From Henriciella algicola (GTDB lineage Bacteria > Pseudomonadota > Alphaproteobacteria > Caulobacterales > Hyphomonadaceae): a stretch of DNA of 64,000 bases. The notes below the pieces were generated by a model, which did no database searches, was not told the DNA's origin, and saw nothing but the letters and a program-made list of their open reading frames with translations. Made by a program: the position numbers and the translations under genes. Within the stretch, counting starts at the first letter, position 1, and each line of letters begins with the position of its first letter. Where the stretch lies: assembly GCF_003576245.1 (NCBI RefSeq), contig NZ_QWGA01000003.1, forward strand, positions 744,001-808,000, written 5' to 3'. Positions 49,455 to 57,864 of this stretch are shown here, one piece after another.

Positions 49455-49531
49455 GACCCCGTAGCTCAGCAGGATAGAGCAACAGATTCCTAATCTGTAG
49501 GTCACAGGTTCAAATCCTGTCGGGGTCGCCA
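49455..49531 (+). tRNA. tRNA-Arg (anticodon CCT)
   Basis: A 77-nt cloverleaf: acceptor GACCCCG / CGGGGTC with encoded GCCA end, TA at 8-9, D arm with GCTCAGC...GAGC, anticodon stem ACAGA / TCTGT with loop TTCCTAA (anticodon CCT), and T arm with GGTTCAAATCC. It reads AGG codons. Confidence 0.97.
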
Positions 49532-49574
49532 ATTTAGCGCGCGAAATTTGAGGTATTTGCCACGTCGAGCCGCC

Positions 49575-50810
49575 TCAGGTGACGGCGGCGCGTTCGCGGT
49601 ATTCTTCCTTGTCCCAGCTTTCGGTCTCCAGGATGTCTGCCAGCGCGTCCATTGCGTCCCAGACGTCGATGAAGCGCAGGAAGAGCGGCGAGAGGCCGAA
49701 GCGGATCGTGTCCGGCGCGCGGAAGTCAGCGAGAATATTGCGGGCCGCGAGCGCGCGGACGATTTCGTGCGCATGGGGATGGCTGAAGCTGACATGGCCG
49801 CCGCGATCCTTGCCCTGCAGCGGCGAGCCGACCGTCAGGCCGATATCGCGCGCCCGCGACGTGACAAGATCGCCCAGCACCCGTGCCTTGGCCGCTACCA
49901 GCGAAATGTCGAGCGCTTCAAACGCTTCCAGAGCACCTGACAGAGCGGCAAGCGACAGGATGGGCGGCGTGCCATTGGCAAAGCGGGTAATGTCGCCAGC
50001 CGGGGTGTATTCAGGGTCGAAAGTGAAGGGGCTCGCATGGCCCATCCAGCCTGGCATTGGGCTTTCGAGTTTCTCGATCAGGTCTTTTTCGACATAGAGG
50101 AATGACGGCGCACCCGGCCCGCCATTGAGATATTTGTAGGTGCACCCCGTAGCGAGCTTGGCACCGGCCTTGTTCAGCGCGACTTCGATGACGCCAGTCG
50201 CGTGGCTGAGATCCCAGATGATGAGACCGCCTGCTTTCCTCGCGAGCTTCTCTTCAGCGGCCATGTCGCGGCGCTCGGCATTGCGGTAGTTCACGAGGCT
50301 GCGGATCAGGATGCCGCCCGTTTCCTGCATCGCGGCGACGCCCGTGCCCGCCTCGACCCGCTGGAAAGCAGCGCCCTGAAGCGTCGACAGGGCTTCGGTG
50401 ATGTACTGGTCGGTCGGAAACTCGTCTTCCTCGATGATGAGGGTGGTGGACGCAGAAAGGCCCGCTGAAAGCGCCGCCGAGGCAAGCTTGAAGATGTTGG
50501 CCGAAACGCTGTCGGCGATCATGACTTCCTGCTGGCGCGCACCAACGAGACGCGCAAGTCGTGCGCCGGTGGTCTTGGCGAGTGTGAACCATCCAGCGCT
50601 GTTCCATGAGCGCACCAGCCCCCGGCGCCAGTCATATTTTGCTGACTGGTTAAGCGCATCGAGCGCGTTGTGCGTGGCCGGGCCGAGCGAATGGCCGACG
50701 AGATAGATGAGGCCGCCCTCCAAGTCGAAAGCCTCACGCGCATGGGCGAGGATGTCGTGCCGGTCGATGGCAATGGCGCTATCGCGGCTGGAGGGGCAAT
50801 TGTAGATCAT
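49575..50810 (-). CDS. kynU: Kynureninase
   Basis: A 411-residue PLP enzyme that cleaves kynurenine or 3-hydroxykynurenine to (hydroxy)anthranilate and alanine. Family motifs: YLVGHSLGPATHNA, IWDLSHATGVIEV, the PLP-lysine segment CTYKYLNGGPGAPSFLYV, MPGWMGHASPFTF and ADFRAPDTIRFGLSPLF. The start at 50810 (MIYNCPSS) is by family fit; no strong ribosome site is seen and the frame continues upstream. It is divergent from the alpha/beta-hydrolase lipoprotein, which may be relevant to the same pathway. Confidence 0.93.
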   Translation of the reverse strand: MIYNCPSSRDSAIAIDRHDILAHAREAFDLEGGLIYLVGHSLGPATHNALDALNQSAKYDWRRGLVRSWNSAGWFTLAKTTGARLARLVGARQQEVMIADSVSANIFKLASAALSAGLSASTTLIIEEDEFPTDQYITEALSTLQGAAFQRVEAGTGVAAMQETGGILIRSLVNYRNAERRDMAAEEKLARKAGGLIIWDLSHATGVIEVALNKAGAKLATGCTYKYLNGGPGAPSFLYVEKDLIEKLESPMPGWMGHASPFTFDPEYTPAGDITRFANGTPPILSLAALSGALEAFEALDISLVAAKARVLGDLVTSRARDIGLTVGSPLQGKDRGGHVSFSHPHAHEIVRALAARNILADFRAPDTIRFGLSPLFLRFIDVWDAMDALADILETESWDKEEYRERAAVT

Positions 50811-50903
50811 CAAGGCATTAACCCTTATGGGCGCATTCGGTTCTCTTGCCATTGCGCGGCTTGGCGGGCAGATCAATGGAGATTCAGCTGTTGGAGCAAG
50901 CCT

Positions 50904-51890
50904 TTGCGTATTCAATCCCAGCTTTGCGCAGCTGCGCTCTTTCTTGCCGCTTGCGCTGGCGAAACACACTCGACTGACACAGGGTCAGTAGTCGCAGGCG
51001 ACGGCGCTGCAACAGACACTGCAGAGGCCGAGATGGCAGAAGATGCACTGATGAACTGGGGCGACCTGCTTGGCCGCCCGCTCCCGCAGCCTGACATGAC
51101 TGTGACAACAGGCCCCGGCGCAACTGACCTCGTCGATGTCTGGCTGCCAGAGGGCGAAGGGCCCTTCCCGACGGTCCTGATGATCCATGGCGGCTGCTGG
51201 CAGAAGGAAATCGCGGACAGGACGCTGATGAACTATGCCGCCAGCGCGCTGCGCGATGAAGGCATGGCCGTCTGGAATATTGAGTATCGCGGCGTCGATG
51301 AGGCTGGCGGTGGCTATCCGGGGACATTCCTAGATGTGGCGCGGGCCGTGGATGCCTTGGCAGAGCGAGGCCCAGAGCTTGGACTGGATACGTCCAATGT
51401 CGTCGCGACGGGCCATTCTGCCGGTGGGCACCTCGCTCTCTGGGCAGCTGCGCGTCAGAATATCTCTGAGGATAGCCCGCTCGTTAGTGAGGCCCCCTTC
51501 GTTCCGAAAGCGGTGGTGAATGTCGGCGGGCTTGCAGACCTCCAAACCTCTGCCCCGGTCACGCAGGCGGGCTGCCTCGCCGACATCATGGACGTGCTGA
51601 CCGGAGCGCCTTCAGATGACCGTCCGGACGTCTTTTCTGACACCTCACCAGCTGTACTGCTACCGCTCGGCGTCCCGCAGATCAGCGTGAACGGCACGCG
51701 CGACCGGATCGCGCCGCCAGAGCTTGGGCAGGGCTATACCGCGAAAGCGGCTGAAGCCGGTGACAGCGCTGAGTATGTTGAGGTCCCCGGCGGCCATGTG
51801 GAACTGGTCGCCCCCGGCACGCCCGCTTTTGACCGGCAAATCGAAATCCTCAAAAGCCTGCTGGGCCTTGATGCCGAAGACACCGACTAG
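50904..51890 (+). CDS. Alpha/beta-hydrolase lipoprotein, TTG start
   Basis: A 328-residue hydrolase. The open frame is much longer upstream, but only a TTG start at 50904 gives a clean lipoprotein signal (RIQSQLCAAALFLAAC, Cys17), and GGAG lies just before it. The hydrolase part has HGGCW (His95 on), the nucleophile elbow GHSAGGHLA (Ser172), and a C-terminal GGHVELV histidine. HGG-(x)-W plus GHSAGG is the BD-FAE/arylformamidase-like pattern; with kynureninase divergent next door, N-formylkynurenine hydrolysis is a possibility, though the lipid anchor argues for another substrate. Confidence 0.82.
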   Translation: MRIQSQLCAAALFLAACAGETHSTDTGSVVAGDGAATDTAEAEMAEDALMNWGDLLGRPLPQPDMTVTTGPGATDLVDVWLPEGEGPFPTVLMIHGGCWQKEIADRTLMNYAASALRDEGMAVWNIEYRGVDEAGGGYPGTFLDVARAVDALAERGPELGLDTSNVVATGHSAGGHLALWAAARQNISEDSPLVSEAPFVPKAVVNVGGLADLQTSAPVTQAGCLADIMDVLTGAPSDDRPDVFSDTSPAVLLPLGVPQISVNGTRDRIAPPELGQGYTAKAAEAGDSAEYVEVPGGHVELVAPGTPAFDRQIEILKSLLGLDAEDTD

Positions 51891-51916
51891 GGCGCACCCC
51901 GGCACAAAACAGGCCG

Positions 51917-52858
51917 TCAGCGCATCACGTCTGGAAGGTCATTCGTGTCGGCTGGCTCATGCTGGATGATCACGCGGGCGCCAAGCTCTTCGGCTCTGGC
52001 TTCAAACTCAGCGATGGATGCGCGTGTCTGTTCAACATCAAAGTTGAAGGCTGGCACGCGCTCTCCCTCGCGGCTTTCTTCGCGGTGATAGAGGTCGCCG
52101 GTCAACAGGACGGGGCCGGTTTCCGGCAGGTTCACCAGAAGTGAGGAATGGCCCGGCGTATGGCCCGGCGTTTCGATAATGATGACAGAGCCATCCCCGA
52201 ACACGTCGTGATTGTCGCCGATTGTTTCACGAGTCAGCCCTTCAAAGGCAGGGAACTGGCTTTCTGCTTGGTCGTCGCCCTCGGCGCCCGCTTCGGGAAA
52301 CATGAAACCGTATTCCGCTTCATTGACGAGCCAGGTCGTCGCGGGATCAAGGTCGCCAGCCTGACCGACATGGTCGAAGTGGCTGTGAGAGATGGCGACC
52401 ATCTCCACGTCCGACATGCCAAGGCCCATTTCGATGAGCTGGTCGGAAATTGTTTTATCAAGCGATACGGAGAAGACGTCCTGTGTCTGCTCTCCAGCCT
52501 CGACCAGTTCGCCTGGAAGGCCGAGATCCCAAAGGAGATCGCCGTCCGGGTGGCGCAGCAGCCAGCACGTATCGGTGAAGGTGTCCGTCTGGCCCGCATA
52601 ATCGCCTTCGACCGAGAAGATGTTGAGATCGGACACATAGATCGTGCCGCAATCGAGCTTGATCAGCTGCAGCTCTTCAGCCGGCTCGGATGCCATTGTG
52701 TAAGCAGGTGTCTCGCCAGCAGCCGTGTCCATATCGCCAGAAACGTCGCCTTCGGCCGGTGCGGTCGCCGCCGTGTCGTCGGCCGATGTGTCTGTCGGAG
52801 AACAGGCGCTGATCGCCAGTGCGAGCGCGCCGAGTGAAACGAGTGGCAGTATTTTCAT
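51917..52858 (-). CDS. MBL-fold (AHL-lactonase-like) lipoprotein
   Basis: A 313-residue protein with lipobox AISAC (Cys19) and a long Asp/Thr/Ala linker. The metallo-beta-lactamase fold contains LLWDLGLPG, SHSHFDHVGQAG (His158, His160, Asp162, His163), PGHTPGHSSLLV and LTGDLYH, and ends with IQHEPAD. The order and the WDLGL-type segment resemble N-acyl-homoserine lactonases such as AiiA/AttM. Anchoring outside the cytoplasm would let it act on extracellular lactones, but this is inference. It follows hisI on the same strand. Confidence 0.85.
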   Translation of the reverse strand: MKILPLVSLGALALAISACSPTDTSADDTAATAPAEGDVSGDMDTAAGETPAYTMASEPAEELQLIKLDCGTIYVSDLNIFSVEGDYAGQTDTFTDTCWLLRHPDGDLLWDLGLPGELVEAGEQTQDVFSVSLDKTISDQLIEMGLGMSDVEMVAISHSHFDHVGQAGDLDPATTWLVNEAEYGFMFPEAGAEGDDQAESQFPAFEGLTRETIGDNHDVFGDGSVIIIETPGHTPGHSSLLVNLPETGPVLLTGDLYHREESREGERVPAFNFDVEQTRASIAEFEARAEELGARVIIQHEPADTNDLPDVMR

Positions 52859-52903
52859 TGATCGAAGTCCCCTGAGATCAGCCCTGTCGCCAATCTAGCC
52901 GGC

Positions 52904-53293
52904 CTATTCAGCGAAAGATAGCGCGCCGCCCGAAGTGACCGTACGGTAGAAGCAAGATTTCCGGTCAGTGTGACATGCAGGCCCCTTCTGGGTCACTTTC
53001 AGGAGGAGCGTATCCTGATCACAGTCGATGAGAATGTCGTTCACGGTCTGCGTATTGCCGGAGGTCTCCCCCTTGCGCCACAGCTTGCCGCGCGAGCGGG
53101 AGAAATAGGTCGCTTCGCCTGTCTCGATGGTCTGGCGCAGCGCTTCCTCATTCATCCAGGCCATCATCAGCACGTCGCCCGTCGCGCTATCCTGCGCCAC
53201 GGCGGGGATGAGGCCATCAGAATTGAATTTGGGCCGCAGCTCCTTTGCTTCGTCCTGCGCAGAGCCGGAAAGCGGGGGTTGGAAGTCCGTCAT
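52904..53293 (-). CDS. hisI: Phosphoribosyl-AMP cyclohydrolase
   Basis: A 129-residue HisI that opens the purine ring of phosphoribosyl-AMP in histidine synthesis. Motifs: [41 protein letters not shown], and the zinc/magnesium residues [11 protein letters not shown] and [14 protein letters not shown]. Its start overlaps the CoA-transferase stop (TGATG), so it is co-transcribed with a gene unrelated to histidine synthesis. hisC lies 9 kb away. Confidence 0.96.
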   Translation of the reverse strand: MTDFQPPLSGSAQDEAKELRPKFNSDGLIPAVAQDSATGDVLMMAWMNEEALRQTIETGEATYFSRSRGKLWRKGETSGNTQTVNDILIDCDQDTLLLKVTQKGPACHTDRKSCFYRTVTSGGALSFAE

Positions 53294-54486
53294 CAGATAA
53301 TTCCTTTTTCGCGAAGGCGCGCCTGTTCGGATGCGTCGACGCCGATGGACGTCAGAATGCGGGCCGTGTCGGCACCGAGCGCCGGACCGGCATGATCTAC
53401 CCTGCCGGGCGTATCGGAGAGTTTGGGAAAGACGCCCTGCATCGGGACTTCACCCAGCATTGGATGTGCGACACGGATGATCGCTTCACGCGCCTTGATG
53501 TGGGCATCTTCCAGCATCTCGCGCGCAGTATTCACAGGCCCGCACGGGACGCCGTTTGCCTCGCACTGTGAGAGCACATCGTCCACCGTGCGCTCACCGG
53601 TCCAGGCCGCGATTTTCTCATCAAGCTCATGCTGATTGTCGCCGCGACCATCATGGGTCGCGAACCGGGGATCATCGGCCCAGTCGGCGCCGATCATGCT
53701 CGCAAGCCGCCTGAACAGTGTGTCCTGATTGGCCCCAATGATGACCATGCCGTCGGCGCAGGGATAGACACCTGACGGGGCAACGCGCGGCAGGATCGGA
53801 CCCGTCCGCTCACGTATCTGGCCCGCCAATGCGTATTCTGGAATGATGCTTTCAATGAAGGCCATCACGCTTTCATAGATCGCCGCATCGACGACTTGCC
53901 CCCTGCCCGTCCGCTCTCGCGCGAACAGCGCCATCATCGTGCCAAGCGCCGCAAAGGTGCCTGTCATCGTATCGCCGAGAGAGACACCTGCGCGCGCTGG
54001 TAGCCGATCCGGCTCCCCGATCATATAGCGGAGGCCACCCTTGGCCTCACCGACACTCGCATAGCCAGCCTTGGCGCTTTCAGGGCCCGTCTGGCCATAG
54101 CCAGAGATGCGCGCAATCACGAGGCGCGGATTGAGTGCGTGCAGGACATCCGGACCAAGCCCCCAGCGCTCCAGCGTACCGGGGCGGAAGTTCTCGACCA
54201 GCACGTCTGCGGTCGCGGCGAGCTGCTTCAGGAGTGCCTGCCCTTCCGGTTCGCGCAGGTTCAGCGTCAGGGATTTCTTGTTGCGGGCAATGATTGGCCA
54301 GAACAGGCTGTGGCCGTCCTTCTTGGCCGCGCCCCAGCCGCGGGCCGGGTCGGGCGCGTCCGGCGCCTCGATCTTGATGACCTCCGTACCAAAGTCGCCG
54401 AGCAGCTGCGCACAGAACGGTCCGGCGATCAGCTGGCCAAGCTCGATCACGCGAAGGCCGGCAAGGGGTGATTTTTGATCTGTCAT
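53293..54486 (-). CDS. Class III CoA-transferase (CaiB/BaiF family)
   Basis: A 397-residue formyl-CoA transferase-type enzyme: [71 protein letters not shown] (with the catalytic aspartate region further on), and [17 protein letters not shown]. It moves CoA between carboxylic acids. Divergent to mvaB across about 30 nt, so a shared acyl-CoA or leucine-type catabolic role is plausible; the exact substrate is unknown. Confidence 0.9.
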   Translation of the reverse strand: MTDQKSPLAGLRVIELGQLIAGPFCAQLLGDFGTEVIKIEAPDAPDPARGWGAAKKDGHSLFWPIIARNKKSLTLNLREPEGQALLKQLAATADVLVENFRPGTLERWGLGPDVLHALNPRLVIARISGYGQTGPESAKAGYASVGEAKGGLRYMIGEPDRLPARAGVSLGDTMTGTFAALGTMMALFARERTGRGQVVDAAIYESVMAFIESIIPEYALAGQIRERTGPILPRVAPSGVYPCADGMVIIGANQDTLFRRLASMIGADWADDPRFATHDGRGDNQHELDEKIAAWTGERTVDDVLSQCEANGVPCGPVNTAREMLEDAHIKAREAIIRVAHPMLGEVPMQGVFPKLSDTPGRVDHAGPALGADTARILTSIGVDASEQARLREKGII

Positions 54487-54515
54487 GTCCCCTCCATGCG
54501 CTCTAGAACCACCTC

Positions 54516-55412
54516 ATGACAAGACGTATCGATATAGTTGAGGTCGGCCCACGCGACGGGCTGCAGAACGATCCCGGCAATCTGACCACGCAGCAGAAGC
54601 TTGAATTCATCGAGCGGCTGGAAGAGGCCGGCATCAGGCGGATGGAGTCCGGCAGCTTCGTTTCGCCCAAGGCCGTCCCCAAAATGGCAGATTCGACAGA
54701 GGTCTTCGCTGGTGTCGACCGATCAAAGCCAACCCGTCACATCGCGCTCGCCCTCAATGAGAAGGGTGTCCGCCGCGCCATCGACGCGAAAGCCGACGAG
54801 ATCAATTTCGTGCTGGTAGCTGGCGAAGGTTTCGGCAAACGCAATCAGGGCATGAGCCCGTCGGAAAGCGCCGACATGCTGATGCAGTGCGCGCCGCTCA
54901 TCCACGAGGCCGGCATTCCGCTTTCTGCCACCATCTCCGTGGCATTCGGTGACCCCTATGACGGCGAAGTCGACCCGCTGGTCGTCGGCAACCTTGCGGC
55001 CCGTGCGCAACGCGCTGGCGTCGGCGAGCTTGCCCTTGGCGATACGATCGGGGTCGCAACGCCCTGGCAGGTGAGGTCGCTGATCGAGCGCGTCAGTATG
55101 GAAGCCCCGGACGTCTTCCTGCGCATGCACTTCCATGACACGCGCGGCGCGGCGCTTGCCAATGTGGCGGCTGCCGTCGATGCCGGTGTCGATGTTATTG
55201 ATGCTAGCTGCGGCGGGATTGGCGGCTGTCCATTCGCACCGGCGGCGACCGGAAATGTCGCCACCGAAGATGTCGTCTACATGCTGGAGCGCGCGGGGTT
55301 CGAGACAGGCCTCGACCTCGGCAAGCTGATCGAGACCGCGAAATGGCTGGAAACGGTGCTCGGACATGAGGTGAGTTCCAGCTTGTCGAAGGCGGGTGGT
55401 TTCCCGGCTTGA
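54516..55412 (+). CDS. mvaB: Hydroxymethylglutaryl-CoA lyase
   Basis: A 298-residue HMGL-like TIM barrel cleaving HMG-CoA to acetyl-CoA and acetoacetate, the last step of leucine degradation. Motifs: EVGPRDGLQND (metal/catalytic Asp and Arg), SGSFVSPKAVPKMAD-like ESGSFVSPKAVPKMAD, FHDTRGAALANV (metal His), and the active-site loop CGGIGGCPFAPAATGNVATED near residue 235-255 containing the catalytic Cys. The remaining leucine genes are not in the window. Confidence 0.95.
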   Translation: MTRRIDIVEVGPRDGLQNDPGNLTTQQKLEFIERLEEAGIRRMESGSFVSPKAVPKMADSTEVFAGVDRSKPTRHIALALNEKGVRRAIDAKADEINFVLVAGEGFGKRNQGMSPSESADMLMQCAPLIHEAGIPLSATISVAFGDPYDGEVDPLVVGNLAARAQRAGVGELALGDTIGVATPWQVRSLIERVSMEAPDVFLRMHFHDTRGAALANVAAAVDAGVDVIDASCGGIGGCPFAPAATGNVATEDVVYMLERAGFETGLDLGKLIETAKWLETVLGHEVSSSLSKAGGFPA

Positions 55413-55667
55413 TCCATTCGACAGCCTGAATGTGGCGTCACTCCCGATGAGCGTCAGCTCATCTGGGAGCCTATCTCGGATCGCCCGCACCTGGCACTTG
55501 CAGGAATGGCAGGTGATGGACCCTCAGACCGCGTTCCGCGGTCGAGGGTGACGCCTGAAAGTTGCCGCATCGACTACCGCTGCGTCAGACTTGCGGTGCG
55601 CCGCATTCGCTGAGCAGTCTCGCCTCAAGGCCGCCTCATGAAACGCGGCAGATGAGGGATAAACAGT
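55413..55667. other. Intergenic region with two inverted-repeat elements
   Basis: No gene. It contains an imperfect hairpin (CTCCCGATGAGC / GCTCATCTGGGAG, 55441-55469) that could end mvaB transcription, and copy 2 of the family B repeat (55515-55555). Confidence 0.7.
55515..55555 (-). repeat. Dispersed hairpin repeat family B, copy 2
   Basis: GATGGACCCTCAGAC, hairpin core CGCG-TTC-CGCG, GTCGAGGGTGACGCC. Read on the minus strand this is the same flank pair as copy 1 at 32904-32945, with a different core. Confidence 0.75.
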
Positions 55668-56462
55668 ATGGCAAACAGGTTTGAAGGCCGTGTGGTCTGT
55701 ATCACTGGCGCGGCGAAGGGCATTGGCCGTCAGGCGGCGCTCAGCTTTGCTGAAGAAGGGGCGATCATCGTCGCCACCGATATCGAGGCAGAGGCTGGCA
55801 AGGCGCTCGTCGCCGAGATCGAGGGCTCTGGCGGCAAGGCGAGCTTCATCGAACATGACGTGACGAGCGAAGACGCCTGGGTCGATGTCATCGCTGCTGT
55901 CCGAACCAATCACGGCAAGCTAGATGTCCTCATCAACAATGCAGGTATCGGCATGACGGGGCTCGTCCATGAGATGGATTTCGACCTCTGGCGCAAGATG
56001 ATGGCGGTGAATGTCGATGGCGTCTTTCTTGGCGTGAAACACGCCCTGCCGCTAATGCGCGAAGTTGGCAGCGGCAACATCATCAATGTCTCATCTGTGG
56101 CAGGCATCCGCTCAACGGCGAACTTCTCCTGCTACTGCGCGACAAAGGCTGCGGTGAAGAGCTTTACCAAATCTGTCGCGCTGGAGTGCGCCGAAGCCAA
56201 GGACGGCATCCGCGTCAACTCAATCCATCCGGGCATCATCTCGACAGCGATCTGGGACACGCTGATCGGCACCGAGGAGAGCACGTCGAGCAATATGCCG
56301 CGCGATGCAACGCTGGCTGGCATGACCGGTGAGGCCGTACCTTTCGGGCGTACCGGCACCATTCAGGAAATCGTCAACGGCATGCTGTTCCTCGCCTCTG
56401 ACGAAAGCAGCTATATGCACGGCGCTGAACTGGTTCTGGATGGCGGCCTGACGGCCGGATAA
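55668..56462 (+). CDS. SDR-family oxidoreductase
   Basis: A 264-residue classical short-chain dehydrogenase: cofactor loop TGAAKGIGRQ (about 12-21), the Asp after beta2 (VATDIEAEAG) favouring NAD, NNAGIG, and the catalytic set SSVAGIRSTANFSCYCATKAAVK with Ser, Tyr, Lys. It resembles 3-oxoacyl-ACP reductase or hydroxysteroid-type SDRs; the substrate cannot be named. A repeat element lies immediately after it. Confidence 0.88.
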   Translation: MANRFEGRVVCITGAAKGIGRQAALSFAEEGAIIVATDIEAEAGKALVAEIEGSGGKASFIEHDVTSEDAWVDVIAAVRTNHGKLDVLINNAGIGMTGLVHEMDFDLWRKMMAVNVDGVFLGVKHALPLMREVGSGNIINVSSVAGIRSTANFSCYCATKAAVKSFTKSVALECAEAKDGIRVNSIHPGIISTAIWDTLIGTEESTSSNMPRDATLAGMTGEAVPFGRTGTIQEIVNGMLFLASDESSYMHGAELVLDGGLTAG

Positions 56463-56482
56463 TAGACTAACGGCGCTGGGGA

Positions 56483-56596
56483 GCCCCCTCCCCCGTTCAC
56501 GGGGGAGGTGCCGGCAGGCGGAGGGGGCACCCCCCATCTATAAAGAGCCCCCCTCCGAGCCGCTTCGCGGCCCACCTCCCCCGCAGGCGGGGGAGG
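56483..56596 (-). repeat. Composite intergenic repeat family A, copy 2
   Basis: A 114-nt element whose minus strand matches the ccmA-ccmB copy: hairpin CCTCCCCCGC..GCGGGGGAGG, TGGGCCGCGAAGCGGCTCGG, G run, variable middle, CCCCCTCCGCC, CTCCCCCGTGAACGGGGGAG. It sits between two convergent genes. Confidence 0.88.
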
Positions 56597-56616
56597 AAAG
56601 AAACAGAAGGCTCCCA

Positions 56617-57057
56617 CTAAACCTTCGGGCGCCAGTTCTCCGGTGCCATTTCGAAGCCTGCAAAGTCGAAGCCGGGCGCGACGAAACAACTGACCAGCGT
56701 CCACGCCCCGAGCGTTTCGGCCGTCTGCCAGTGATCCTTCGGCACGACGAGTTGCGGGCGCTGGCCTGCGCGAAGGTCAGGGCCGAGCTTGTGAGGTGTC
56801 GCACCCACACCGTCCGGCGGTGACAGCGTCAGCGCAAGCGGGCCGCCCGCATGCCAGGCCCAGACCTCGTCTGCATCGACGCGGTGCCAAGCCGAAACTT
56901 CATCCGCCTGCAGCAGGTAATAGATCGTGGTGCAGGCCGCGCGCCCCTCGCCTTCAGAGCGGTACATCTCTGCATAGTGGCCGCCCTCAGGATGCGGCTT
57001 CAGGCCAAGAAGCCGGATGATCTCATTGGCGCCAAGGTCGCCGGACAGCGCTGACAT
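56617..57057 (-). CDS. DUF985 cupin-family protein
   Basis: A 146-residue cupin with the DUF985 pattern: IIRLLGLKPHPEGGHYAEMYRS, TTIYYLLQADEVSAWHRVDADEVWAWHAG, VPKDHWQTAE and LVSCFVAPGFDFAGFEMA. The cupin metal/ligand residues (His/Glu/His) appear in HRVDADEVWAWH. Homologues have a double-stranded beta-helix without known activity. It follows gloB with 2 nt between them, so it is co-transcribed. Confidence 0.9.
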   Translation of the reverse strand: MSALSGDLGANEIIRLLGLKPHPEGGHYAEMYRSEGEGRAACTTIYYLLQADEVSAWHRVDADEVWAWHAGGPLALTLSPPDGVGATPHKLGPDLRAGQRPQLVVPKDHWQTAETLGAWTLVSCFVAPGFDFAGFEMAPENWRPKV

Positions 57058-57059
57058 GG

Positions 57060-57821
57060 TCAGAAACTGTCCTTGCGTGCGCGGATTTCCGCAAAGGTCG
57101 CGACAGGGTCACCCGCATGGCCCATGGCGGCCTGCAGCGCCGCGTCGTCTGCCCGCAGGAACGGATTGGCCTCAAGCTCTCGCGAAAGCACGGTCGGCAC
57201 CGTCCATTCACCGCGCTGGCGCTTCATCTCGACTTCCTGCGCATAGGAAGTCAGCGCCGGGTTGGACGGATCAACGCTGAGTGCAAAGCGGGCATTCGCC
57301 TGCGTATACTCATGTGCGCAATAGATGACGGTTTCTGCCGGAAGCGATTTGAGGCGCGACAGGCTCGCCCACATCATCTTCGCATCGCCCTCAAAGACGC
57401 GCCCACAACCGAGCGCGAAAAGCGCATCGCCGACAAAGGCGGTCCGCGCTTCAGGGATATGATAGGCAATGTGACCAAGCGTGTGGCCGGGCACGTCGAC
57501 GATCACGACTTCCATGTTGCCGAGACGGGCCTTGTCGCCGCCGGCCAGGGGCTGGTCGATGCCGGGGATCTTTTCCGCCTCACCTGCCGGGGCAAGGATG
57601 CGGCAGCCGGTCGCTTTCTTGATCAGCTCATTGCCGCCGGCATGATCTGGATGCCAGTGCGTGTTCCAGATCTCGTCAATGGTCCAGCCAAGGCTCTCGG
57701 CCTCAGCGAGGTATTTCTCTCCATCCGGCGTGTCGATAGCCACGGTCATGCCGGATTTGGTGTCGTGCGCAAGAAAGCCGTAATTGTCTTTCAGGCATGG
57801 AAACTGGTGAATTTCGATCAT
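57060..57821 (-). CDS. gloB: Hydroxyacylglutathione hydrolase (glyoxalase II)
   Basis: A 253-residue MBL-fold enzyme hydrolysing S-lactoylglutathione. Metal site THWHPDHAGG (His55, His57, Asp59, His60), then VPGHTLGHIAYH, FVGDALFALGCGRVFEG and CAHEYTQANARFA are canonical; the usual THHH is THWH here. ATG 57821 (MIEIHQFPCL) is chosen by family fit. The C-terminal glutathione-binding domain is present (NPFLRADD). It is divergent from the methyltransferase gene over 43 nt. Confidence 0.95.
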   Translation of the reverse strand: MIEIHQFPCLKDNYGFLAHDTKSGMTVAIDTPDGEKYLAEAESLGWTIDEIWNTHWHPDHAGGNELIKKATGCRILAPAGEAEKIPGIDQPLAGGDKARLGNMEVVIVDVPGHTLGHIAYHIPEARTAFVGDALFALGCGRVFEGDAKMMWASLSRLKSLPAETVIYCAHEYTQANARFALSVDPSNPALTSYAQEVEMKRQRGEWTVPTVLSRELEANPFLRADDAALQAAMGHAGDPVATFAEIRARKDSF

Positions 57822-57864
57822 GCCCCCATTTAAGACCAAAGGCAGATTGTGAAACAAGGCCTGT

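Noticed and set aside
49455-49531. tRNA as an integration site
   Set aside because: No integrase and no direct repeat of the tRNA 3' end was seen nearby; flanking genes are ordinary metabolic genes.
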